A stretch of DNA of 64,000 bases from Theileria orientalis strain Shintoku (GCF_000740895.1 NC_025261.1:1860001-1924000), one strand, 5' to 3'. Shown: positions 20,688 through 34,513, counted from the stretch's first letter. The notes: a model not told the origin generated them from the letters alone. Translations and numbers: made by a program.

Positions 20688-21424
20688 TGAAGCTGAAATG
20701 GCAGGTTTATTTAGTGTGATGCAATCACTAAATAATTCAAAGATAAGTTTTAAAATTTTGTGTAAAATGTAGCATAAGTATTGATGGGCGAAATGGCCCA
20801 GAAAAGACACACAAGTATAACACACGTGTAAATTTTTAAACTTAAATCGACGATTTGAGTTAAAAAAACTAATATACTGTGAACCTTAATTTCATACATA
20901 ATTCACTACTCAGCAGTAATGGAAATGGTCTAAACGAAAATTAGTGAGTTCTTTAATATTTAAATAAATCATAACATAAAGTAATAATGGTATTAAAAGT
21001 AGAGTGTACAAGTTTGAGAGAAATGTGTGAGTAAAAGTCACGATTTGTGGAATCTTATGTAGGGCCAGTAACACCTGGAATTTATATAATTACAAAGGCT
21101 TTAATAAAAAAATAAGTTGTAAATTTAGAATTTACGAGAGCTGAAATATGATGGAAAAACACGATAGTAGTATAAAAGTGCGTATAGCAGCTCCTGTAAA
21201 AAATACATGTCACCTGGCAGAAAACTTAGCGAATATTTTATGTGTATAATCGAATCAGCTTCACACACCCATAACGTAAAATTAAAACAGTTAGCCTTGT
21301 GTAATTCTGTAGTATGTTTTCATATCATAGTATCGAATGGCCAGAATCATGCATTTGAGAGGCTCAGCATCACATGTACAAGAAGCTGCTGCTCTTATAT
21401 CATCTGAAGATGATATAGCTATGA
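20688..21424. other. Intergenic spacer between FAINT genes 3 and 4
   Basis: No gene is seen. It contains a 17-bp sequence (TGGAATCTTATGTAGGG, 21048-21064) that recurs at 25201. Confidence 0.5.
21048..21064 (+). promoter_or_regulatory. TGGAATCTTATGTAGGG, first copy (upstream of FAINT gene 4)
   Basis: This 17-bp word includes the TGGAATC element and is repeated exactly at 25201-25217. It lies about 360 bp before the ATG at 21425. Confidence 0.4.
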
Positions 21425-24400
21425 ATGGACATTTATGGCATAATTTTATTGATAAATTTATACATATTAACACAAAATAATTTCAGTTTAGTTAAATGTG
21501 TAGTGGTGACAAGTCCAGCCCTGCCTGCCTCCGAGTTAGAATCCCAGGCACAAGGTATATCCTTAGATCAGCAGGAATTTTCAAATCTAGATGATTTAGA
21601 GTTTGTTGACGGAAGTATTTCCGCAGAATCACCTGAAAATTCTGATCATAATGAAAGCAGCGATGAGGATTCATATGAAACCAAAGAGGAACCTCCAGTA
21701 GAACTGCCAAGCAGCATAAAAATAACGACTGAAGGCATCGCCTATGTAAATGCTATAAATCAATTCAAAGTTTACAAATGGACCAAGAATAACTGTGATT
21801 TCTACAAGGTTGAGTTTGACGATGAAGTTAAGTGTACTAATGTTGAAGTGGACAATTCCACGATATGGAAGTATGCCGGAGGCTACAGAATCCCACTAAC
21901 AATATTGTACGAGCCAAACGCTTCGCTGCTGTTGAAGTTTTACGACGGATATTTGAAGTACGATAAAGCTGCCAACACTAATAAATGGATTTCTGAGTGC
22001 GATATTAAACTCTACACAACTGACCCTTTTGATATTACCAAGACTATTAAATTGAATGACACGCAATATACAACTACAAAGGAGGGAAGCCAATACTCGT
22101 TTGTGTTCCAACCAGGGGTAGAATGCGACGAAGTTAGGTTTGTGGAAAAGAAGCCAGACAAAAATGACTTTCGTCGTATCAACGTCACTTTTAAGACAGT
22201 TTGGAAACGTTGGTCTTTATTTGGTTTCGAAAGTCCCACGAATGACTACTTTCCAACCGCAATAAAGTATAAGAACCGTTCAAGAGTAATTCTTGTATTT
22301 CCCAATGGAATTTTGATTCGCGAGAGAGACATGAATAATGATTGGCACACATTGATCGATGAAATAAAAATGTACACTTTCCACCCTAAAAACCCTGATG
22401 AGATAATTGAAATGGACCACAGCCATTTTTTAAACAAAACTTTGGATGGCCCAATTCATTTTGAGTTTAAGCCAAAAGTAAAGTGCGTGAAGGTTAAGGT
22501 AGACGATGAGGTTTTATGGACACCCGAACACAGATCCACTCCTAACAGATATCCCACCGAATTAAATTATGGGAAATATATAAGCAGGTTAACCTTAAGA
22601 TTTGACTCTTCCTCTTTAGTATTTTTCAAACTCAGAGGGGATTGGACAAGCTACACTAAAGAAAATGAAACAGACGTCAATTGTCTATCCAGTACAGTAG
22701 ACATGGACGGCTTTTCAACTGTCTGGCCTCTTACTGGATCCCCTCGAAATCAAGTCCCACAGTCAATTTCAACTGACTTTTACAGCTTTGGAATTGGATG
22801 GGACACCTTTGGAGAGTTCATAGACCAGGAGGTCTACAACACTAATGACCCATGGAGTTTTCCGACAGGATGGCACACGTACGACTATGGAGGCGTGGAA
22901 AGGGAGCCTAAACCTCAGAAAAATGCTCTCGAACACTTGATCTCCGACATAGACTTCATTGACTCATCAGATACGAGAACTCCAATATCTTCATCGAGTA
23001 GACAAATTGAACGATTACCCATCCAAATTGTTGATGGTGTAAACAGAGTTGTCAGAGCTAAGAGACAAAGAGGTATTGTTACTGTCGAGGACCCGAGTGC
23101 ACATGCACCAGAGGGTGGCGTATCCACAGATGTCGACGATATACCATTCACCCACCATGAGCTGATTGATTTAATCTTGAACATGAATGAAGAGTTGGAA
23201 AGATTGAAAAAGGATTACTCAGATTTGAGGCAACAGTTGGAAACTGCAAGTACCCAAGGGAAAAGAATTCCCATAACACTGGACATTTCCGTGAAGGAGA
23301 GCACAAACCAGGTCACATGCTCAAAAGAAGGAGTTAATGTGGTTTTCACACCACTCCTTCCATACACGTTCAAAATGATTAAAAGGAGTCAAATGGTTAT
23401 ATGGCATACTCTGAGACCCACTGAATACTCAGTTAAAGTTGTGTTAACTCCCAATGACAAGGTAATTGTGCATAGGGTTGACGAAAAGAGGGAAGAAATG
23501 GAAATAAAGGCCAAAAATGAGCAAGTATTAATATTAAATGACAACACGCCACCACTTAAAGGGTTATACGACGATGAAGAATTAGAAATGGAATCTAATT
23601 TTATTATGGGATTGAGGAGAGCAGAAAGCTTTACAAGCCTGAATGACGGCGTACGAAAAACTGATCATCTTGTAAAAAATGACTCAGAGGGTGCTGCTTC
23701 AGACAGTTCAGTCGGTTCACTTGATTTTTTTGACATTGATCTTGTAGATTCAGTTGTTGAACGCCGACCCAATGAATTTAGAGGCCAACAACCAAAAAAT
23801 TCAGAGCATCTCGATGATGGTGAAAGGCTGCTCATACAGTATATTGAACAAACTCAACAGCCACAGCAAAGCAAAATGGCTCAGACTGCTGAACCTCTAC
23901 CTATTGAGACTCAGGAGCCACGAGAGCTGCAGATTCAGTTGATCATTCTCGAGTTAACGGACAGGAGAAGTAGTGAATATGTAACGTACGAGGCTAACCA
24001 CATAAAGAGGAGAGAAAAGTTCACCTGCATACCCCCTTACAGAGTGCTGAGGGTGGTACACAACGGACAACTCGTTTGGTCTTCTTCAAATGAAAATTAC
24101 CCTGACAGAGTGCTAGTAAAGCCAGGAGAGGATGGAAACCCAATGGCCTACATGTTTCTCCCAGGTGACTTTGTTGAGAGTGTGGACGATGGGCCAGATG
24201 TGGAACAAGTTGAGCAACTTCAATCACTGGCTCAAGATTCTACTCCAGTTCAAGAGAAGCTGGAGCAAGTGCAGCCACTCCAGCCCCTGCAGCAACTTCC
24301 TCAACAAATGCCACTTGATTATTACAATCATCAACATCAACCACAGCCACAACAAAAGAAGCAATTACAGCAACAACAGCTACAACAGCAACAACTCCAT

Positions 24401-24772
24401 CAACAACAGTTGCAACAGCAACAACTCCAGCAACAACAGCAGTATCAGCAACAGTTGCAACAACAACAGGAAGAGGAACCTGGGTGTTACACATTGATCA
24501 CTGTCCACATCGATCAATTGAAAAGTACTTCTGATGTTACTTACGAGTTTGATCAAGCAAAGGATATACATCGATTCGTTGCAAGAGACTGGTGCCTAAT
24601 TGAAAAGGTCATGATGGGTGAAAAGGTTATATGGGAGCCAAAAACTGAATATGGAATTGAAGTCGAAATAAAATTCGCCAAAACTCAGGGGGAAAAGGAC
24701 AGTTTAATTGTGTACTTCCCTAGCGAAGAGGAAAATGCCCAGAAAAAAAATAAGAGTCCTAGCCAAGCCTAA
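21425..24772 (+). CDS. Secreted FAINT (DUF529) protein 4 with poly-Gln tract, 1115 aa
   Basis: Intronless. The start at 21425 gives a signal peptide (MDIYGIILLINLYILTQNNF). After an acidic stretch come FAINT units at about 112-200, 202-315 and 318-400, a less ordered middle part (400-560) with a basic RAKRQR cluster near 545, a coiled coil (about 580-615) and another unit (about 620-690). An acidic linker follows, then a unit at about 835-915, a Gln-rich tract (about 935-1015, mostly CAA/CAG) and a last unit (about 1020-1095). There is no membrane segment. The basic cluster resembles a dibasic protease site, which would separate the N-terminal three-unit block from the rest; this is inference. 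Confidence 0.85.
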   Translation: MDIYGIILLINLYILTQNNFSLVKCVVVTSPALPASELESQAQGISLDQQEFSNLDDLEFVDGSISAESPENSDHNESSDEDSYETKEEPPVELPSSIKITTEGIAYVNAINQFKVYKWTKNNCDFYKVEFDDEVKCTNVEVDNSTIWKYAGGYRIPLTILYEPNASLLLKFYDGYLKYDKAANTNKWISECDIKLYTTDPFDITKTIKLNDTQYTTTKEGSQYSFVFQPGVECDEVRFVEKKPDKNDFRRINVTFKTVWKRWSLFGFESPTNDYFPTAIKYKNRSRVILVFPNGILIRERDMNNDWHTLIDEIKMYTFHPKNPDEIIEMDHSHFLNKTLDGPIHFEFKPKVKCVKVKVDDEVLWTPEHRSTPNRYPTELNYGKYISRLTLRFDSSSLVFFKLRGDWTSYTKENETDVNCLSSTVDMDGFSTVWPLTGSPRNQVPQSISTDFYSFGIGWDTFGEFIDQEVYNTNDPWSFPTGWHTYDYGGVEREPKPQKNALEHLISDIDFIDSSDTRTPISSSSRQIERLPIQIVDGVNRVVRAKRQRGIVTVEDPSAHAPEGGVSTDVDDIPFTHHELIDLILNMNEELERLKKDYSDLRQQLETASTQGKRIPITLDISVKESTNQVTCSKEGVNVVFTPLLPYTFKMIKRSQMVIWHTLRPTEYSVKVVLTPNDKVIVHRVDEKREEMEIKAKNEQVLILNDNTPPLKGLYDDEELEMESNFIMGLRRAESFTSLNDGVRKTDHLVKNDSEGAASDSSVGSLDFFDIDLVDSVVERRPNEFRGQQPKNSEHLDDGERLLIQYIEQTQQPQQSKMAQTAEPLPIETQEPRELQIQLIILELTDRRSSEYVTYEANHIKRREKFTCIPPYRVLRVVHNGQLVWSSSNENYPDRVLVKPGEDGNPMAYMFLPGDFVESVDDGPDVEQVEQLQSLAQDSTPVQEKLEQVQPLQPLQQLPQQMPLDYYNHQHQPQPQQKKQLQQQQLQQQQLHQQQLQQQQLQQQQQYQQQLQQQQEEEPGCYTLITVHIDQLKSTSDVTYEFDQAKDIHRFVARDWCLIEKVMMGEKVIWEPKTEYGIEVEIKFAKTQGEKDSLIVYFPSEEENAQKKNKSPSQA
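24255..24475 (+). repeat. CAA/CAG repeat encoding poly-Gln in FAINT protein 4
   Basis: Mostly CAA, CAG and CAAC-derived triplets interrupted by CTC/TTG/CAT, giving Q-rich blocks with Leu and His. Likely length-polymorphic. Confidence 0.8.
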
Positions 24773-25539
24773 GGTAAACGGCTACTTAGGTTAACGAGAA
24801 TTTAATATAGCCCGAAATGGATGTAAAATATTGTACTCACCCCAAATGCAGTCTCAGATTTAACATACTCCGAAGGAGTAATCAATTTAAGGAACTTAAT
24901 TCCTCTGCAGAGTAAGCTTTAAGGCACCGACAGTGCCACCGCAATCGAAAGATTGTAAAGTCCAAAACTAGGACATAATATGATGTAAAATATACAAATA
25001 TACAGTACTTAGCAAATATACACGTTTATTCAAAGAATGAAATTTTAGACTAGTATGTGTGTTAAACATCAATGGGGAACAATTAATCAAATAGACACTT
25101 AATTACAAAGTTTCAGTTTCACCAAAGGTTCAACACAGATGTAAATTTAATTTTGAGTTAAATCAAAAGTTATGTGTAGAAAAATGAAGCACTTTTACAA
25201 TGGAATCTTATGTAGGGATAACTAATAAAATCGACCGAAATTATAAATGATTTCACTTACACATTTTGCCCAGATTTGGATTTAACGCTAGTTACAATAC
25301 TTTTAGCCTTATCCAATGGCTTATCTAATGGTCCATGATACAAAGATTAATTAGTATGTTAAAGCGTTATTATCTTCACATGAAATATCAAGAATCATGA
25401 AACCACTTTGGAAAATACAAAATAAAAACTAGTAAACATGTAAAATAGTGAGTACTACATTAAAGTTGTAAGTTGTGATACAATTATAAAAATCTCACAC
25501 GTGTTACACTTTTACGTGAATTATAATTTGAAACGGCTA
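24773..25539. other. Convergent 3' spacer with an orphan promoter-like word
   Basis: It lies between the stop codons of FAINT gene 4 (+) and the Ala/Gly-rich gene (-), so no promoter is expected here. Yet it carries the second copy of TGGAATCTTATGTAGGG (25201-25217). Confidence 0.5.
25201..25217 (+). promoter_or_regulatory. TGGAATCTTATGTAGGG, second (orphan) copy
   Basis: Exact repeat of the word at 21048, but with no + strand gene downstream. It may be the remnant of a lost array member. Confidence 0.3.
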
Positions 25540-26580
25540 TTAAACTAATGGATTAAAACCTCCAAAAGTAGACCTACCAGCACCCTCAGATTGATGTCCA
25601 GAATCTTGTTGATTTACTGCCGCTGGCTGTCCTGCAGGAGCTGCAACACTCGCACCCGGTACAACAGGGGCACCGGCCACGGGAGCACCGGCGACGGGAG
25701 CACCTGCTAACGGGGCGCCGGCAACTGGTGTACCAGCTACCTGGGCGCCAAGGTGAGTTCCTGCTACAGGAGAGGCCATGTTAATGGGCGTGACCACTGG
25801 AGCTGGAATTGAGGCCGCTCCGAGGCCGGCCGTCATGGGAGCTCCAGCCGAGGCTGTATTCTGGTCGGCGAAATGGGCAGCGACAACAGGGGGGCCAGTC
25901 ATTGTTCCAGGGGCAACATGGGTTCCGGGAGCCACCTGGGCTCCAGGGGCCGCGTGGACCATTGAAGCACCGGCGACTGGAGTTCCGTGAGCCATAGGAG
26001 CGGCAAGGGAAGCTCCCATTGGCACAGTGCCAACCTGGCCACCGGCGTGGGCTACCGGGGCGGCCACTGGAGGTCCGTGGACAAGACCACCTGGAACGGC
26101 AGCGGCCCCGGCCAAGGGAGCGCCCATTGCCACAGAGCCGACCTGGGCACCGAGGTGAGCGCCTGCAACAGGAGCTCCTGCAGCGGAGGCGCCTGGTACC
26201 ATTCCAGAAGTCACAGGAGCAGCAGATGCCACAATTGGCGAGGTCGCAATCTGACCCATAGGGGGAGCAGAGGCCGTCATGGGTTGGACGCCAGAGTGAG
26301 TGCCTTCTACAGAATCTCCAATCTCTTTAGAGACAGAATCTGGAGTAATAGAGGCAACATGAGTCTCATCAGCAACTACAACGGAGGTAGGAACTGTAGG
26401 TGTATGATGAACATCAGTACTAACTGTAATAGAAACTGGTTCATTAGGATTAGGTAAAGAAGCTTGATCAGCAGATATGCTCTGTTGCAAATCAATGGAA
26501 TCAGTGGATTCTACTAGATTCCTGCGATAAAAAAGGGATCAATAAATAAACAAATATTTTGTAATAAAAATAATGCGCAT
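25540..26580 (-). CDS. Ala/Gly/Pro/Val-rich repeat protein, about 336 aa
   Basis: The main frame runs from 26521 to 25540. Joining it in phase to an upstream exon 26580-26552 across a 30-nt GT-AG intron gives 336 residues starting MRIIFITKYLNLVES. That 5' exon is a guess; an ATG at 26490 would give 316 residues. The first 80 residues are Ser/Thr/Val-rich. From about residue 95 (counted from the 26490 ATG) the protein is built of short repeats such as APVAGAHLGAQVG and MGAPLAG. The tail is polar (QQDSGHQSEGAGRSTFGGF). I do not recognise it. The repeat part is strikingly GC-rich next to the AT-rich FAINT genes. It interrupts the + strand array on the opposite strand. Confidence 0.6.
25640..26230 (-). 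repeat. GC-rich degenerate repeats encoding Gly-Ala-Pro-Val units
   Basis: Many copies of GGAGC(A/T)CC(G/T)GC-like words with variable spacing on the + strand. They encode GAPVAG, GAQVG and MGAP motifs. Confidence 0.7.
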
Positions 26581-27167
26581 CAACTGCCCTTTGTTATAAA
26601 GCCAAAAATCAACTTTTTAACAATCAGACTTTTTAATTGGCAATTTAAATTCTCAGCGATAGACCTGTAAAGATGAACTTTACGAGTTTCAATCAGGCTG
26701 AGTCATCCATTTTCACTATTTCCGTGTAAAAGTTAGTGTATTCACGTGACTATAATGCAAGATTCCACTCTCCAATACTTTCCTGAGCCAAAGACAGTTC
26801 AGCCTTGACCATGGGGATAATTACCTCTGTGATCCTTTGGATTGGCAAGTTTAAACATAATTTTACCCATCGATAAATTATCCTTCCTTCCAAATTTTTA
26901 TAGATTTATGCATGCCTTATCTGTATCCTCAGCCATTCATAACAAGTTTGATTATTTTAATTTCCGCAGTGGTCAATAATGTGAGTTATTTCCAACTACC
27001 TAACCACTCCTATCATTGCTAGTGCCTCTACTCTACTTTGTGCTTACCCTGGCATCCAACTGGCCTTTCTTCTCACCACTTACAACCTAATCCAGACATA
27101 ATATAACCATTCCACAAAGCACACACATACGAAACACATTTTAGGAAGCGATGTAGAAAAAAACAAA
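26581..27167. other. Spacer between the repeat-protein gene and the cytidylyltransferase gene
   Basis: No gene is seen. It holds a GATTCCA element at 26761-26767, which lies 181 bp before the proposed start at 26580 (271 bp before the ATG at 26490). Confidence 0.45.
26761..26767 (+). promoter_or_regulatory. GATTCCA element upstream of the Ala/Gly/Pro/Val-rich gene
   Basis: Exact GATTCCA in GCAAGATTCCACTC, within 300 bp upstream of the minus-strand gene. Confidence 0.35.
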
Positions 27168-30155
<2,988 letters not shown>

Positions 30156-30932
30156 TCATTTGTCGGCTTTTTTGTACTTTCAGTGTCGAGTCAATATTTT
30201 ACAACAACTATTCAATTTATTGATAATATAGTACAGAATTAGCAATTGTGATTTTAATGGTACAGATTGTTAAAATTTTAACGAGCAAAGCTAATATTTA
30301 CAAATGATTTACTTAGTAGTTCCAGCTATTTCCCAGCTGTGTCTGAACGAATCTAAAAAGTGGTAGAATCTTTTATACGATATGTAAATCTATGTGTATA
30401 ATTATTAATATGTATTATGTGTGAGAACCGAAACGAAAATTATTGTAGAACTTCTTTTTTCGTCCTCAATATAGGGTGTACGCCTGGCGAGTACTTCTGC
30501 AATATCTCTCATGGCCACCGTGCACATTTATTTAAAACGTCATCTAACGCATATGAAAAGATGTAAAACATTAGTGGAAGGCCAAATTTAGGGCAAACAT
30601 TACTTCAAAGCAGCTCTGCGATACAGAAATAATGAGAGAATCCAGATCGTATCCATTTTTCACGGGATGAAGCGAAATTATTCGTAATAATTGCCATGAA
30701 ACCGAATTAAATTACTTTCAAACGATTTCTGCCCCTTCTACTCAACTAACTGGGCAATTCACTCCCTTTCTCGGTGCTTCGAACGTGGCCAGTGCCCGAT
30801 AGAATCCCAGCATTCCCAGTCAGTTAAAAGGGCACCATTTGCTGAGTGAGTTGCGAATTTTAACAGTTACCTGATTCAATACTGATCTTCCGCTCAAAAT
30901 GCCTATAAGCAGCTCCGTTAGTCTAACATTCA
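30156..30932. other. Spacer between the cytidylyltransferase start and the PRP40 stop
   Basis: About 780 bp. I see no convincing exon. A patch at 30740-30870 is less AT-rich than its flanks but has no coherent reading frame. Confidence 0.4.
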
Positions 30933-32467
30933 CTAGTTGACCGGCAGTGTGTTCTGAACCTCCGTAAAGAGGTCTATTGGGGTTGAGCCAGGCTGACCCA
31001 CCAGGTCAACGTAAACTGCTTCCTTTGAGTGGTTGGCGATAAAATCTGAGAATTTGGTTGTTGAGTCTATCTCGCCCTTTTTAACGGCCTCCTGCAACAA
31101 TTAGTGTTAACGGCCGTATGGTAAGTCATCTTCCTAACGTCATAACTCCATTGCCACTTGCTTAACTAACAATCCGACTAATTCAGCAACTACCTATCTA
31201 ACTTTGATGCCGCTTACCTTGAGAAAATTTGAGAAGCGTGCCCTCAGCTTCCTCTGGAGCCGGTAGCTCGAGCGCTCTACCTCCTTGTAGCGGTCGTCGT
31301 AGACCTGCTTGAAGACGTACTTGTGGCAGTTGAGCACGTCGATGTCGTTCAGGTCCATGTAGCCCCGGTACTTCGACTTCGCGCGGTCCCAGGGGACCAG
31401 CTCAGCCCGGTAGTCCCGAATCATGAGGTCGATCAGTGAGTCCATGGCCGCGACCTTGTGCTCCTTCTTCCTGCGCTTCAGTCTGCTCTCGTTGGCCTCG
31501 ATGTAGTCCTGGAAAATGTTGTCCCGCGACTCCTCGTCGATCCAGTTCCACCACTCGTATGTGTGGTAGCGCTTGGCGAACTGGGCGTAGGTCGTCGAGA
31601 GGTCGAGTTCCTCCCAGTTGCTCAGCTGCGTCTCGATGATGCTGTGCACCATGCTCCTCTTCCTCCGCATCTCCTCCTGCTTGCGCCTGTGTATCTGGCT
31701 GCAGAACTCGGAGAATAGCTGCTTCTTGTCCCCCTTGGAGAGTATTGAGAACACTGGCCACCTACAAAGCATTAGTCCCGCCAATTTGCGGTACTCAATA
31801 GACAGTAGGGGCTGCTTACAGCCATATCTCTTAGTAGCTACTTATTTACTTAGGGTCAGTTTCCATTTGCTTCAGCGCCGAGTCCCAGCTCGTCTTCTGC
31901 GAGAAGTTGAACCCTTCCAAGAAGGTCAAAAAGGCCGCCTTTGTGTTCTCGTGGACGTTGTTGTCGATGTTGTCCTCCTCGGTCATCAGATTCCTTATCT
32001 CATCTGGTATTTCCCATACGCTTTCCTTCGTCTCTGTGTTATAGTAGAATATCTTCCCCTCTGCTGTTGCAAAGGATCTCCATTTGGTTTTGGCTTCTAT
32101 CAGTATTTCTTGTTCCGTTTTCAGCTCATCGGGCTTATACCATTGCGATTTTTTAGTCTACAGAATAATCATTATTTTTTTCATCAATGTAAGCCTTATA
32201 ACTACTATTGTTGTTACTCTTATTGCTAATTTAAGTTTCAGAGTGATAACTACGTTTCTGACTGTTCATTCTGCCAAACCCTCAAATAAACCAATATTAT
32301 AATATCATTTTACACTCTCTAACTTTATTTAAACTACTTTAACCTATCTAATGGTGCCTATAGAATCTATTTATCTACAGAAGGCTGTGTACCAGTTGAT
32401 TGTAATAATACTTCCTTCCATCCTTCGATATGTGTTCACTCCATATATTCATTGGGTCCATCTTCAT
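30933..32467 (-). CDS. PRP40: Pre-mRNA processing factor Prp40, short form (2 WW + FF), 361 aa
   Basis: U1 snRNP-associated splicing factor that bridges 5' splice-site and branch-point proteins. Four exons join in phase: 32467-32393, 32157-31850, 31761-31218, 31091-30933. WW domain 1 (about 8-38) spans exons 1-2: IWSEHISKDGRKYYYN followed by TKKSQWYKP. WW domain 2 (about 50-78) is TKWRSFATAEGKIFYYN and ETKESVWEIP. An FF domain starts near residue 97 (AAFLTFLEGFNFSQKTSWDS); further FF-like helices run to about 310 (QLFSEFCSQIHRRKQ, WEELDLSTTYAQFAKRYHTY). At 361 residues it is much shorter than yeast or human Prp40 (about 580-950), so it has fewer FF repeats. GATTCCA lies about 215 bp upstream. 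Confidence 0.85.
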
Positions 32468-32954
32468 TTTTATAGCTCTTTTTTGTTATTACATGTATTT
32501 CTTTTACAGATATTAAATTTTAACCGTGTTTAGGTTAATTGTATAATAAAACAGTGATAAATCTACTTAAACATTCTATTGATTCAGTGTATATTTAACC
32601 ATTATTAAAATTATTGAAAAATCCTTAAAATTGTGTATTTTAAATCACGTGAGGTCTATATGTTCTGATTCATTTGCTGTGATTCCACCCTCCATTTTAT
32701 TCTTGAGCTAAGGTGCAACATTAGCCAAATCAATAATTAATATACAATATAACTACTAATTATCCATTACTTAATCATTATTTATCTATTTATGTGCCCA
32801 TTATATACAGGTCTTGAGATAATAGTGTATATTGCTATTATTGTGTGTGAGGTCAATTCAGGCTACCAATTTATCTTTTATCAGCAACCATTCATTTCTT
32901 TTGCCGGTCATATGCAATATCTTAACTATTTAATAACTATTTTAATAAACCTCC
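32468..32954. other. Spacer between PRP40 start and alpha-SNAP stop
   Basis: AT-rich, no gene seen. It carries GATTCCA at 32681-32687, about 215 bp before the PRP40 ATG. Confidence 0.45.
32681..32687 (+). promoter_or_regulatory. GATTCCA element upstream of PRP40
   Basis: Exact match in CTGTGATTCCACCC. Confidence 0.35.
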
Positions 32955-34191
32955 TCATCTGTATCTAATGCTAACCTTGTATAACACCTTTATCTTCCAG
33001 TTATCCAATCGTGCAAACGAGTCAAAGTCCTTCCTAAGAAATGCAATTTAGCATACGCGCTTACATTTTTTCTTGAAATTCTCCCATATCGTTGCTCTCT
33101 GAGGAGTCGATCAGGCCCTAAGAAACAGTTATTGGTTTAATTCTCAGTCGCGGCTGCCTGAGTAACTCATCGTACCTTTAGGAAGCGCCCTTCCCTGGTG
33201 TCCTTGAAAGTCTCGTCCCAGATGTCGTACTTTTCGAGCGCTATCTTGGCGTCAGTCGGATCGGAGTTTAGTATCCTAAGAACGCCGGCTTTGAAGAGCA
33301 GATCCTTGACGCCGTACTTGAGCAAGTCGTTCTTGACGTTTTTCCGTGCTTGTGCTTCGTAAATCTGCGTAAGAGTTAGTGCAATGGGCCAAAATAAAAG
33401 CTAACTACTCTTAGAAGCGCACCTCTATTGCCTCGTCGTACTTGTCTGTCAAGGTTGACGCCAAGTCTGCGTACTTAAGCAGGCACTGGGAGCCTGCTAC
33501 CTTCCCGTACTCGTCCAGGTCGTAGGTTTCTGCCGATTTTTTGTAGTACACCATGGCTCCCTCGTAGTCGAGCCTTTCTTCCATCGTCTCCGCTACATTC
33601 TTAAACACTCTTCCCGACTGTGCGAACTTCCCCTGGATGTTGTACACCTGCGTGGCTCTGATGAGGGGATCCACGAAGTCGTTTGCTGTATTAAGTTAAA
33701 TTGTGCTGCACATTCGCCACTTAAGTATCTATTATATTGCTACTTAAGCCCTTATATATTTTCTAATTGGTCTGTCACGTATCTAATATTGTCGCTAATT
33801 CTTCATTTATGCTTACAGTTTGGATTAATTTTCTTTATGCAGTTAGAGAGTTCAACCAGGTTCATTGCTGTGAACATATAATCTTTGTTCTTTTCTGATA
33901 ACTTAACTGATTCTTGAAAGCATCTTGAGGCGTCCTGCCCTGTAAAAAGTTAGCGTTATTCTATTCTAGTTACGGTTTTCATCTGTGCCAAGTTCTTATG
34001 CAGCTTCTTCTTATATGTGTAATTTAATTAAGTATATTTATCTAAAACCCACATTTGTGTAACTGCTTATATTTATTTGCTGCCTGCGTGTACAGCTCCT
34101 GGGCTTCCTCTTGTGTGTTTCCAAATAGACCAAAAAAGAACTTTCTGGAGCAACTTTTGGCTTTTTTTTCAAGCTCTTCTGGTGTGCTCAT
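32955..34191 (-). CDS. Alpha-SNAP, NSF attachment protein, 281 aa
   Basis: Adaptor that recruits NSF to SNARE complexes for disassembly after membrane fusion. Six exons join in phase: 34191-34053, 33939-33817, 33685-33423, 33364-33176, 33117-33065, 33033-32955. The N-terminus has EELEKKAKSCSRKFFFGLFG, the family's amphipathic helix with a Phe-Phe-x-Gly-Leu-Phe-Gly loop that touches membrane. TPR-like helices follow (ELYTQAANKYK, VYNIQGKFAQSGRVFKNVAE, YEGAMVYYKKSAETY). The C-terminus DSFARLDNWKIKVLYK matches the conserved alpha-SNAP end that stimulates NSF. The length is near the usual 290-295. Confidence 0.92.
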
Positions 34192-34513
34192 TTTTTAATC
34201 GACCTTTTACTATTTATTTAAAAATTTAAAGTCAGTTTATATATTTTTACGTGGGTGCGTTCCGCTAAATATTTATTAGGTCATACCATATACATTATTT
34301 TTCCATTTACTGTATGTTTAAGCCCAAACCCCCTATAAATAACTTCTTTCAGCTTATAAATTCCAAGATCGAGAGATTCCGAGTTTGGTATGAGCTAACT
34401 GTAAAAAAACTGACAGACTGTGTAGGATTCCATGCCTCACATCTCAGCCTTACACATACTTACTATATTTACCGTGTAACAAAAAAATAAAAAAAATTAA
34501 CTGCATTAAAATC
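34192..34513. promoter_or_regulatory. Alpha-SNAP upstream region, PI synthase 3' flank
   Basis: No gene is seen. It carries GATTCCA at 34426-34432, about 235 bp before the alpha-SNAP ATG. Confidence 0.4.
34426..34432 (+). promoter_or_regulatory. GATTCCA element upstream of alpha-SNAP
   Basis: Exact match in TGTAGGATTCCATGCC. Confidence 0.35.
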
